Source: a virus | DNA length: 34,216 bases | IMG/VR virus record: IMGVR_UViG_3300033553_000804 | Coordinates: 1 to 34,216 of that record | Reading direction: 5' to 3' (one strand) | Shown: positions 7,494-13,275 of the stretch, in pieces | Position numbering within the stretch: the stretch's first letter is position 1 | How the letters are laid out: every line of letters starts with the position of its first letter | Program-made: the position numbers and the translations under genes | Notes under the pieces: generated by a model | What the model was told of the DNA's origin: nothing | The model's input: the letters and a program-made list of their open reading frames with translations, nothing else | The model's database searches: none

Positions 7494-7931
7494 ATGAACA
7501 GTTATTTTGAAGTAAAATTGAAGTACACGAAGGTTACCGAAAGCGGTGCCGAACGTAGAGTTATTGAAACCTACCTGGTGGATGCCGTTTCGTTCACCGA
7601 AGCGGAAGCCAGGATTACACAAGAGGCTGATGAACGCAGTCTTCTCAACTTTGAGGTAAAAGGCATTACCGAAAGCCGCATTGAAAACGTGCTGACAGAT
7701 GAAGGGGAATGGAGCTGGAAGGCAAAAATTTCATACAATTCAATTGATGAAGTAAATGGCCGTGAAAAACGAATTAACAGCACCTGGTTAACTTTTGCCG
7801 ACGACATTACCGAAGCCCTGATTCAGTTTGAAAAAACAATGGATGACATTGTGGTAAAATGCAAAGTTGAGTCGGTGGCATTGTCTTCCATTGTAGAGGT
7901 TTTACCATACACCAGCGAAACACCGAACTGA
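7494..7931 (+). CDS. DUF4494 family protein
   Basis: A 145-residue protein with the pattern I know from DUF4494 proteins of Bacteroidota and their phages: an opening MNSYFEVKLKYTKV, then ETYLVDAVSFTEAEARI (about 24-40), and later WSWKAKISYNSIDE. The function is unknown to me. The leader is TCAACAGCA-ATG, and its TGA overlaps the next ATG by one base, showing coupling. Its presence supports a Bacteroidota host. Confidence 0.8.
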   Translation: MNSYFEVKLKYTKVTESGAERRVIETYLVDAVSFTEAEARITQEADERSLLNFEVKGITESRIENVLTDEGEWSWKAKISYNSIDEVNGREKRINSTWLTFADDITEALIQFEKTMDDIVVKCKVESVALSSIVEVLPYTSETPN

Positions 7932-8173
7932 TGAATACCCTGTCACAAAACAATCAGATCAGGCAGCACCTTGAGAGTGGTAAGTCAATTACCGACCTTG
8001 CGAACCTGGTAAGCGAAATGCGCAAGTTTCAAAAAAATTACTTTAAGTACCGCGACCCGCTTTCGCTGCAGGCTGCAAAAAAAGCCGAACTGGTGGTTGA
8101 TGCCGAAGTGGCCCGCCTTACCGGAACCTCCACAAAGCCACAGCCTGAGTTACTTCATCCTAAATTATTTTAA
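7931..8173 (+). CDS. small helical hypothetical protein
   Basis: An 80-residue, mostly helical protein (NQIRQHLESGKSITDLANLV; MRKFQKNYFKYRD) with a proline-containing tail. It starts on the stop of the DUF4494 gene (TGATG) and ends 3 nt before the HAD gene. No named family is recognised. In phage operons small genes next to DUF4494 are common, but I can give no function. Confidence 0.65.
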   Translation: MNTLSQNNQIRQHLESGKSITDLANLVSEMRKFQKNYFKYRDPLSLQAAKKAELVVDAEVARLTGTSTKPQPELLHPKLF

Positions 8174-8176
8174 ACT

Positions 8177-8527
8177 ATGATTTTAGCTATCGACTTCGAC
8201 GGAACCATTTGCCGGGGCACTTACCCGGCAATTGACGGGCTGCAACCCAATGCCCTGACCTACATCAACGCTTTGTATGAGGAAGGTCACTACATTATTA
8301 TTAACACCTGCCGTACAGGCGATCAACTGCTTGAAGCAATTAACTGGATGCTTCAACAGGGCATAAAATTTCACCGGGTTAACGACAACAGCCCATGCAA
8401 TGTGGCTGAACACAGAGACAACAGCCGGAAAATATTTGCCGATATATATGTTGACGACCGCAACCTGGGAGGCTTTCCGGGTTGGGTTGCGGCTTATGAT
8501 GAAATAACTCAAAAAGCGGAAGAATGA
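8177..8527 (+). CDS. HAD-like hydrolase (small phosphatase)
   Basis: A 116-residue HAD-superfamily protein. Motif I is DFDGT with D6 (nucleophile) and D8, motif II is in the strand IIINTCR, and DIYVDDRN near residue 95 gives the acidic metal-binding motif. The large cap domains of classical HAD enzymes are missing, as in short HAD phosphatases known from Bacteroides and phages. The substrate is unknown; trimming of nucleic acid ends or nucleotides is plausible. The stop overlaps the next start as ATGA. Confidence 0.8.
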   Translation: MILAIDFDGTICRGTYPAIDGLQPNALTYINALYEEGHYIIINTCRTGDQLLEAINWMLQQGIKFHRVNDNSPCNVAEHRDNSRKIFADIYVDDRNLGGFPGWVAAYDEITQKAEE

Positions 8528-8892
8528 AAAACAATGGTATAAAAGCATCGATCTACGCCATGCCCGATCTATTGCTCCAAAACCGTGAGCTAAAGGTAAA
8601 GGTGTCGCAAAAAACTACAGATGAAATTGACAGGGCGGTTACGCATGTATTAGGCGTTTCGGATTTCAGGGAAAAGACCCGGAAACGTGAAGTGGTTGAA
8701 GCCCGTCAAATTGCAATGTATTTCTACAAAAAGCGCACACGGCTTTCGTTGGCTCAAATTGGAATGCAGCTAGGCAATAAAGACCATGCCACTGTGTTGC
8801 ATGCCTGTAAAACAGTAAAAAACCTGTCGGAATCCGATAAGGACTTTGCAACCAAATTCGAGGATGTTCAGGAGTATTTAAAAAACAATTAA
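8524..8892 (+). CDS. free-standing DnaA domain IV-like DNA-binding protein
   Basis: A 122-residue protein whose residues about 55-105 match the C-terminal (domain IV) DnaA helix-turn-helix: VEARQIAMYFYKKRTRLSLA, followed by a form of the signature for DnaA-box contact (GNKDHATVLHACKTV). It has no ATPase domain. It could bind DnaA-box-like sites, either to recruit host replication or to regulate transcription; which of these is inference. It overlaps the HAD gene by 4 nt. Confidence 0.85.
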   Translation: MKNNGIKASIYAMPDLLLQNRELKVKVSQKTTDEIDRAVTHVLGVSDFREKTRKREVVEARQIAMYFYKKRTRLSLAQIGMQLGNKDHATVLHACKTVKNLSESDKDFATKFEDVQEYLKNN

Positions 8893-8904
8893 ACAGTGTT
8901 TAAA

Positions 8905-9393
8905 ATGGCAGTAGTAGCAACAAAACACCGCCGCCTGATGGCATTACTTACACAAGCCGGGTTCGACGACGAAACCCGCCACTCACTTGTGCATGCGTGG
9001 ACCAATGGCCGCACCGAAAGCAGCAAGGACCTTACCGAAACCGAAGTTGACGACCTGGTGTGGAAGTTCGAAAACGACTTCCATTTCAGGCAGAACCCTA
9101 AAAACACGGTTAATGCCATGTTGCTTATTGCAATCAAGCAGAAAAGATCTACAGTACTTGCCATAGCCCAAAGGTGTGGCATACATGAGGGGAAGGATTT
9201 TAAAAAGTTCAATTCCTTTATGGAAAACAGCAGCATCCTAAAAAAGCGCCTCAATAAATACACGTTCGAGGAGCTTGACGAACTTATTAAGCAGATGCAC
9301 GCACTGGAGGCAAACTTTAAAAAGAGCGCAAAAAAAGCGTACAGCAAGGCGTGGCACCAGCATCACAACATTCCTGAAACATCAGACAATTAA
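8905..9393 (+). CDS. GemA-like protein (Mu gp16, DUF1018)
   Basis: A 162-residue protein resembling Mu GemA/gp16. The N-terminal part has TKHRRLMALLTQAGFDDETR, then TNGRTESSKDLTETEVDDLV, the pattern of DUF1018 proteins, which modulate host gene expression and DNA topology in Mu. The C-terminal half is a Lys-rich helical stretch (HALEANFKKSAKKAYSKAWH). I chose ATG 8905; GTG 8896 is an alternative three codons earlier. The assignment is moderate, from motif pattern and phage type. Confidence 0.7.
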   Translation: MAVVATKHRRLMALLTQAGFDDETRHSLVHAWTNGRTESSKDLTETEVDDLVWKFENDFHFRQNPKNTVNAMLLIAIKQKRSTVLAIAQRCGIHEGKDFKKFNSFMENSSILKKRLNKYTFEELDELIKQMHALEANFKKSAKKAYSKAWHQHHNIPETSDN

Positions 9394-9405
9394 AAAAAAA
9401 CAATC

Positions 9406-9717
9406 ATGAAAAAACTATTATTTATCATCAGCATTTTAGTCCTGGCAGCATGTTCTCCGGGCAACCTGGTTGGAACCGGGTATCACACAGTTATTGAAAG
9501 TGGCCGTATGGTATGGCAGGATAAACTGCATACAACCGCCGAAACCGATTCTTTTATTGTTGCAAAAACAGATTTGCCACTCTGCACCGATTCATTGATA
9601 GGTGCAAACCCTCCTGCCTTCCGTTTCGAAAATTTTGAATTTGATGTTTATGTCGAAGAAAAAGCAATTTACCAGCGTCGGGAAAATGGTCGCGAAAGAT
9701 GGAGGAGAATACGATGA
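9406..9717 (+). CDS. small lipoprotein
   Basis: A 103-residue protein with a type II signal peptide: KK, hydrophobic core LLFIISILVLA, lipobox LAAC with the lipidated Cys at 16, then SPGN. The mature part ends with very basic sequence (RRENGRERWRRIR). Phage lipoproteins often act in lysis (spanin-like) or in superinfection exclusion. This one is far from the lysis genes, so exclusion is the better guess. The stop overlaps the next ATG (9714). Confidence 0.75.
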   Translation: MKKLLFIISILVLAACSPGNLVGTGYHTVIESGRMVWQDKLHTTAETDSFIVAKTDLPLCTDSLIGANPPAFRFENFEFDVYVEEKAIYQRRENGRERWRRIR

Positions 9718-9866
9718 AACTAAGAGCAATTGAAGGCGTTTTCAATGGTCCGGATGAAATGGACATAGGCTTTCATATGTATTATGGCAGCGATGAGAAT
9801 GGCGATTTTCATGCAATGACACTTGGATTATTATTTTTCTCAATAACATTTTACCGCTATGAATAA
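9714..9866 (+). CDS. 50-residue hypothetical protein
   Basis: A short gene overlapped at both ends: ATG 9714 lies in the stop of the lipoprotein gene (ATGA) and its TAA lies inside the start of the MazG-like gene. The product begins MKLRAIEGVFNGPDE and ends LGLLFFSITFYRYE, a C-terminal pattern I have seen in small phage proteins of Bacteroidota. The double overlap supports a real coupled gene. Function unknown. Confidence 0.65.
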   Translation: MKLRAIEGVFNGPDEMDIGFHMYYGSDENGDFHAMTLGLLFFSITFYRYE

Positions 9867-10233
9867 AACAGCAGGCATATTAAACGAGGTTCAGCAGGAA
9901 AGAGCAAGGCAGAACCGCAAGTGGGGCGAACAGAACCATTCGGCAGTTGAATGGATTGCCATATTCACTGAGGAGGTAGGCGAAGCAGCACGCAATGGCG
10001 TTGATTTCCACTTCCGCAACGGACTCATTAACCCCTATGAAACCGAAACAGAACTGGAACGCAACATCCAGATTGAGCGAATTATGAAGTACCGCAAAGA
10101 GTGCATCCAGGTTGCAGCGGTGGCCGTTGCGATGGTTGAGAGCCTCGACAGGCAATTAGATGGTGAAAGTAAGAAACCCGTATCTATTTGCAGCAATAAA
10201 GGTTGCATAGGTAAGGATGAAGAGTCGGAATAG
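9859..10233 (+). CDS. MazG-like nucleotide pyrophosphohydrolase
   Basis: A 124-residue all-helical protein with the MazG-type metal site: FTEEVGEAAR at about 35-44 (EExxE) and a later KECIQVAAVAVAMVES (about 75-90) with a further acidic residue. Phage MazG-like enzymes hydrolyse NTPs or (p)ppGpp-like nucleotides to adjust host metabolism. The start overlaps the 50-residue gene. The last ~25 residues (SNKGCIGKDEESE) are a free tail with two Cys. Confidence 0.75.
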   Translation: MNKTAGILNEVQQERARQNRKWGEQNHSAVEWIAIFTEEVGEAARNGVDFHFRNGLINPYETETELERNIQIERIMKYRKECIQVAAVAVAMVESLDRQLDGESKKPVSICSNKGCIGKDEESE

Positions 10234-10256
10234 TTGAATTTAATACATTGAATGTT

Positions 10257-10475
10257 ATGGAAAATTTACTGATAGTTATGGGTTTTGTGGGTATTATTTT
10301 AGCGGCTTGCTGTTCATCGATGGCACTTGTACTTGTGGCGATTTACCAGGAAAGGAAGCCTATTCAAAAGGATGTTACGCTCAATAGGCATAAATGCGGA
10401 GTTAAAGGCTGCGATGAACCTGTGTATGAATTTGGGGGCTGTTTTAAGCATTATGTGCAAAGAGAGCCTTTTTAA
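10257..10475 (+). CDS. small membrane protein with Cys/His tail
   Basis: A 72-residue protein with an N-terminal membrane helix (about 2-27, LLIVMGFVGIILAACCSS onward). The polar tail carries four possible metal ligands in HKCGVKGCDEPVYEFGGCFKH, which looks like a small zinc-binding knuckle. ATG 10257 is preferred over the TTG at 10248. No family is recognised. The left-flank repeat copy 2 begins exactly at its end. Confidence 0.6.
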   Translation: MENLLIVMGFVGIILAACCSSMALVLVAIYQERKPIQKDVTLNRHKCGVKGCDEPVYEFGGCFKHYVQREPF

Positions 10476-10501
10476 AATAGGAAGGCTTGAACCCAAAGGT
10501 G
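10475..10501 (+). repeat. cassette left-flank repeat, copy 2
   Basis: AAATAGGAAGGCTTGAAC followed by C-CAAAG-G-TG. 25 of 27 nt are identical to 5398-5424. It precedes a single AT-rich gene, which is in turn followed by the right-flank-like repeat. Confidence 0.75.
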
Positions 10502-10527
10502 AACCAAAATTTTAATTAAGAATAGTT

Positions 10528-10872
10528 ATGGATAAGAAAGATTATTTACAAAACAAAAAAGAAACAGAAGCTAAAATTCAAGCCGAAAAGGAATGGTTAG
10601 CAGAATTAAAAAGAGAGTATATAGAATCAAACGCCGAATACGAAATTGGTGAGCGCGTTAAAGTTGTTACCCCGCCACATAAATACTATTCGTTAGGCGG
10701 GGGCAAGGAAGGAGTAACTGAGCATAAGGAGCGATTTGCTTATGTCGATGGGTATGAAATTACTTATGAGGGTAACGTAAAACCAATTTTAAAAAAGGAG
10801 AAAAAGGATGGAACGCTAAGTAAGCAAAAGGACCATTATAACGAAAATTCAAGCTATTTAGAGCGAACTTGA
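10528..10872 (+). CDS. AT-rich charged hypothetical protein
   Basis: A 114-residue protein with a helical, highly charged N-terminus (about 1-40, QNKKETEAKIQAEKEWLAEL) and a C-terminal half with strand-like segments (EIGERVKVVTPPHKYYSLGG; FAYVDGYEITYEGNVK). The second half, with ERVKVVTPP, may be a small beta-barrel. No family is recognised. Flanking repeats suggest it is an exchangeable accessory cassette. Confidence 0.6.
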   Translation: MDKKDYLQNKKETEAKIQAEKEWLAELKREYIESNAEYEIGERVKVVTPPHKYYSLGGGKEGVTEHKERFAYVDGYEITYEGNVKPILKKEKKDGTLSKQKDHYNENSSYLERT

Positions 10873-10878
10873 TTTAGC

Positions 10879-10913
10879 TCAACTTTGATAAAAGGTGGTA
10901 TATACCGATAAAC
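10879..10913 (+). repeat. cassette right-flank repeat, copy 2
   Basis: CTCAACTTTGATAAAAGG, then TGGTATATACCGA and TAAACA, closely related to 6468-6505. It lies 6 nt after the stop of the AT-rich gene, matching the position of copy 1 relative to its block. Confidence 0.65.
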
Positions 10914-10964
10914 AGTATTTAACAGTTAAATCACCGATACAAAAAAACCAAAAATCAAGTAAGT

Positions 10965-11075
10965 ATGTTTGGAATAATAATTGGAATAATTGCAGTTGCT
11001 TTCATTCTGTTCGTTCTGGGTTGTGCCAGGGCAGCCGGTAAAACGCAACCAAAAAATGAAAATCCAGTAAATTAA
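10965..11075 (+). CDS. 36-residue membrane peptide
   Basis: A very short gene: residues 2-19 are a hydrophobic helix (FGIIIGIIAVAFILFVLG), followed by a Cys and a polar tail, KTQPKNENPVN. The Cys at 20 follows Val-Leu-Gly, so a lipobox is possible (VLGC). The next gene starts 6 nt later. It is too short to be sure, but its composition and spacing are those of a real phage membrane peptide. Confidence 0.5.
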   Translation: MFGIIIGIIAVAFILFVLGCARAAGKTQPKNENPVN

Positions 11076-11081
11076 TAAATT

Positions 11082-11279
11082 ATGGGCAGCGGGTTAAAAG
11101 CATATAACGAATACCAGGAAGACCAGCAGGCTGAAAAGGACAGGCTGTGGCTGAATGAAAAAGCGAAACAGGTTGCTGCCATCAACCCGCGTTCAGGCGA
11201 ATTCTCCGACTTTAAATGGATGGAGGAGAACCGGGAAAAGATTATCCGGAACAAAAAGTTAATTGATTTATTAGGATAA
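11082..11279 (+). CDS. small charged hypothetical protein
   Basis: A 65-residue helical, charged protein (NEYQEDQQAEKDRLWLNEKA; MEENREKIIRNKKLIDLL). It shows no signal peptide and no known motif. It lies 6 nt after the membrane peptide gene. Confidence 0.55.
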   Translation: MGSGLKAYNEYQEDQQAEKDRLWLNEKAKQVAAINPRSGEFSDFKWMEENREKIIRNKKLIDLLG

Positions 11280-11360
11280 ATTTCAGGATAAACTGATACA
11301 ACCGTACAGAAAAATCTGTAACTTTAAATTAAATTATTTATAATCATAAAATCAACAGCA

Positions 11361-11882
11361 ATGAAAAAATTAACTCAACTACTTTTTGTATTTATTATTC
11401 TTTTTGCAGCGTGCGATAAAGAAGAAACTCCTGAACTTAAAAACCTGATGACTTTTGACAATGCCCAATTTACAATTAAAAGCGGCGTTATTGAAACTTC
11501 GCACTGGAACCAGGACAGAACGACGTTTCATATATTATTAATTGATACAGAATTAAGCAAGCAAAATTATCTTGAGCACAACATGGAGGCAGTAAAAGGT
11601 GCAAGCTTCATTAACTTTGACCTTGATTCTACTTATAATAATTTTGATTATAGGCTCGAAGGCAATAATTGCTACGAGGCTACATGGGATTTTCCAGGAA
11701 TGATAACTATTGATTTTGATGCAGACAAAGAGCTACTAACACATGAGCTTAACTCAGGCAATTTTTGTATTTCTAAAGCCGGTGAAATATTTGATGTAGA
11801 GTTTAACGGTACCACAACAACCGGTAAAAATGTAAGCCTTTATTATTCAGGCAAATTAATTGAAATAGAGGTTTTCGAATAA
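11361..11882 (+). CDS. lipoprotein, unknown function
   Basis: A 173-residue protein with a clear lipoprotein signal (hydrophobic LLFVFIILFAA, then Cys at 19). Cys is followed by DKEE, an acidic stretch after Cys that resembles the surface lipoprotein export signal known in Bacteroidota; this is inference. The mature part looks beta-rich (FTIKSGVIETSHW; TTGKNVSLYYSGKLIEIEVF). The leader has AATCAACAGCA-ATG. A surface lipoprotein just before the regulator region would suit a moron for superinfection exclusion. Confidence 0.7.
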   Translation: MKKLTQLLFVFIILFAACDKEETPELKNLMTFDNAQFTIKSGVIETSHWNQDRTTFHILLIDTELSKQNYLEHNMEAVKGASFINFDLDSTYNNFDYRLEGNNCYEATWDFPGMITIDFDADKELLTHELNSGNFCISKAGEIFDVEFNGTTTTGKNVSLYYSGKLIEIEVFE

Positions 11883-11887
11883 ATATT

Positions 11888-11918
11888 TGGTATTATAAAA
11901 ATCATTTCATAGATTTGC
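11888..11918 (+). promoter_or_regulatory. Bacteroidota-type promoter before RNA element 1
   Basis: TTG (11888-11890), 20 nt, then TAGATTTG (11911-11918), a full match to the Bacteroidota consensus TTG-N19-21-TAnnTTTG. Transcription would start about 5-7 nt downstream, which is at the first base of the closing stem of RNA element 1 (11923). Confidence 0.8.
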
Positions 11919-11922
11919 TCTT

Positions 11923-12077
11923 GTACTACAATTTATACTCAGGGGCAAAATACACTGAGATTTTTTAAACAAAATAAAGGCACTGCCTGCCATTGGTGGC
12001 CAAATGCGAAAGCTGAGGCTGGTTTATCGCCCCGCGATAAATTGTAGTACACACCTAAAGCGGGCAGTGTTCTTTTT
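11923..12077 (+). ncRNA. structured RNA element 1 (antirepressor leader)
   Basis: The closing stem P1 is TGTACTACAATTTAT (11923-11937) with ATAAATTGTAGTACA (12037-12051), a perfect 15 bp. Inside it GGGGC (about 11942-11946) can pair with GCCCC (12029-12033). CACTGCCTGC in the loop (11981-11990) can pair with GCGGGCAGTG just after P1 (12060-12069), giving a pseudoknot. A local hairpin TTTATCGC-CCC-GCGATAAA (12023-12041) competes with the inner part of P1. A T-rich run (12070-12077) follows. The same plan recurs at 13054-13211 with different base pairs. It lies directly before the BRO-N gene. Confidence 0.7.
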
Positions 12078-12087
12078 AACCATTTAA

Positions 12088-12097
12088 TGTACTACAA
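12088..12097 (+). promoter_or_regulatory. 10-nt copy of the RNA stem arm at the antirepressor start
   Basis: TGTACTACAA is identical to the first 10 nt of P1 in RNA element 1 (11923-11932) and ends on the base before the ATG at 12098. The 3' arm TTGTAGTACA (12042-12051) can therefore pair with either copy. Pairing with this one would bury the translation start region of the BRO-N gene. Confidence 0.65.
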
Positions 12098-12778
12098 ATG
12101 GAAAAATCAAAAGAAGTTTTTACACCGGAGGTATTTCAATATTCCTCCAACAAACAAGAAGTTAGAAGCCTTCTTGTAGAAAACGAGCCTTGGTTGGTTG
12201 CTAAGGATGTTTGCCAAATTCTTGAACTGGAAGATGTTCGAAGAGCAGTTGAACCATTAGACGAAGATGAAAAGCTGACCGGAAAAATTCTCCATTCAGG
12301 TCAAAACAGAAAAATGTGGCTTATTAATGAAAGCGGTTTTTACACCCTTGTAATGCGCAGCAATAAGCCAGAGGCCAAAGCTTTCCGCAAGTGGGTAACA
12401 GCTGAAGTTTTGCCTGCAATTCGTAAGCAGGGCTATTATGGAGCAAAACAAAAGGCGGGTGAATACCTTGATGCCCGCGATGTTCCGTATTCTAACCGCG
12501 AATTAAACGGTTTGCCGGTTCGTTTTATTGAGATTGAAGGCGAAGTGTGGTTTTCAGTTAACGATATACACCGCGCAATTGGAAGCCGTACCGATAGCAC
12601 ACAATCTGCACGAAAACTTAACAAAAAGCAGGAGTTGGCTAAAAAGATTTGGGTTTTTGGCAACACGAATGCTTCGTGGTTCACCAATCAGCTTGGTTTG
12701 CAGTTGCTGGTTAGTGGCAGCCGCATATTAAACAACCGCCAGTTGGAACTTAATTTTGGAGGGCAGAGCAATGGTTAA
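12098..12778 (+). CDS. BRO-N domain antirepressor
   Basis: A 226-residue protein. Residues about 10-115 form a BRO-N domain: VENEPWLVAKDVCQILELED, then LDEDEKLTGKILHSGQNRKM, LINESGFYTLVMRSNK and KAFRKWVTAEVLPAIRKQG. Such domains occur in phage antirepressors that bind repressor or DNA and favour lytic growth. The C-terminal part (about 125-226, with VWFSVNDIHRAIGSR) is a second DNA-binding-type region. It is the only clear lysis-lysogeny regulator in the window. It follows the structured RNA element, and its end overlaps the start of the next small gene. Confidence 0.88.
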   Translation: MEKSKEVFTPEVFQYSSNKQEVRSLLVENEPWLVAKDVCQILELEDVRRAVEPLDEDEKLTGKILHSGQNRKMWLINESGFYTLVMRSNKPEAKAFRKWVTAEVLPAIRKQGYYGAKQKAGEYLDARDVPYSNRELNGLPVRFIEIEGEVWFSVNDIHRAIGSRTDSTQSARKLNKKQELAKKIWVFGNTNASWFTNQLGLQLLVSGSRILNNRQLELNFGGQSNG

Positions 12779-12989
12779 TTTTAATAAAAAAGGTTTTACT
12801 GTAAACGTAGCCTCAAATTTGCCTGCAAGCAGCTATGTGCAAACAATGCACGACATAATTGATATTATACAGGCACAAGACCCTGAGATGGAACGCAACA
12901 ATTACCATTTGTTGCAATTATTACAGGCAATGTTACCAACTGAGGAGCAAGCCAAAGCAATAGTTTATGGAACTATAAAATGTAATTAA
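12771..12989 (+). CDS. small regulator-associated protein, copy 1
   Basis: A 72-residue protein. I chose ATG 12771 because GGAGGG lies 14 nt before it; ATG 12756 is the alternative. The start MVNFNKKGFTVNV and the leucine-rich C-terminal part (HLLQLLQAMLPTEE) parallel the 13272 gene (MIEFNRKNRTYSI; LLEEMLPGPG). Both also have the same unusual strong GGAGGG site, so I take them as paralogues. It overlaps the antirepressor end by 8 nt, suggesting coupling. Function unknown. Confidence 0.65.
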   Translation: MVNFNKKGFTVNVASNLPASSYVQTMHDIIDIIQAQDPEMERNNYHLLQLLQAMLPTEEQAKAIVYGTIKCN

Positions 12990-13009
12990 ATTAGAATTTT
13001 TCTAAAAAG

Positions 13010-13040
13010 ACCGTTGTTGTAAAAGCAGCGGTTTTTTTTT
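13010..13040 (+). terminator. intrinsic terminator
   Basis: ACCGTTG (13010-13016) pairs with CAGCGGT (13026-13032), 7 bp with one G-U, followed by nine T (13032-13040). It ends the antirepressor/72-residue gene transcript 20 nt after the stop. Confidence 0.8.
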
Positions 13041-13049
13041 ATACATTGC
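13017..13049 (+). promoter_or_regulatory. weak promoter-like boxes before RNA element 2
   Basis: TACATTGC (13042-13049) resembles TAnnTTTG and ends 5 nt before P1 of RNA element 2, the same offset as in element 1. A TTG at 13017-13019 is 22 nt upstream, slightly long. The boxes overlap the terminator. The match is weaker than that of element 1. Confidence 0.4.
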
Positions 13050-13053
13050 CCAC

Positions 13054-13211
13054 GCGTTACAATTCTTTTTTAGCACAAATGTAGGCCCTGTCAATTCTGT
13101 AAAATCAGATAAAGCAAGGCTGTAAGGTGGTTCATGCTGGAAACGGCTGAGCTGATTCTTGCATTTGTGCATAGAATTGTAACGCACACCTAAGCGGCCT
13201 TGCCGTTTTTT
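13054..13211 (+). ncRNA. structured RNA element 2 (paralogue of element 1)
   Basis: P1 is GCGTTACAATTCT (13054-13066) with AGAATTGTAACGC (13173-13185), a perfect 13 bp. The inner stem is GCACAAATG (13073-13081) with CATTTGTGC (13162-13170), 9 bp. The loop segment GCAAGGCTGT (13114-13123) can pair with GCGGCCTTGC (13194-13203) just after P1. A GAAA-capped hairpin (GCTG-GAAA-CGGC) lies near 13135-13146. The pieces ATAAAG, GGTGG and GCTGAG inside, and ACACCTAA-GCGG after P1, are shared with element 1. CGGC-CTT-GCCG plus T6 (13195-13211) forms a terminator hairpin that would compete with the pseudoknot. Confidence 0.7.
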
Positions 13212-13239
13212 GTTACTTAACCAAAATACAGAAGAACCA

Positions 13240-13275
13240 ATGGACAAAAAAAATGAAGGAGGGAATGTACAATGA
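13240..13275 (+). CDS. 11-codon leader ORF, possible antirepressor remnant
   Basis: ATG at 13240 opens the peptide MDKKNEGGNVQ, whose TGA overlaps the ATG of the next gene (ATGA at 13272-13275). It stands where the BRO-N gene stands in the other copy of the module. Its start resembles the BRO-N start (MEKSK), and its end, with GGA-GGG codons before the coupled start, resembles the BRO-N end. It is either a deleted antirepressor gene or a translational-coupling leader. Confidence 0.4.
   Translation: MDKKNEGGNVQ

Noticed and set aside
11923-13211. CRISPR-like repeats or insertion sequence ends
   Set aside because: The paired arms occur once per element, are inverted and differ between the elements. 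There are no spacers, cas genes or transposase between them.
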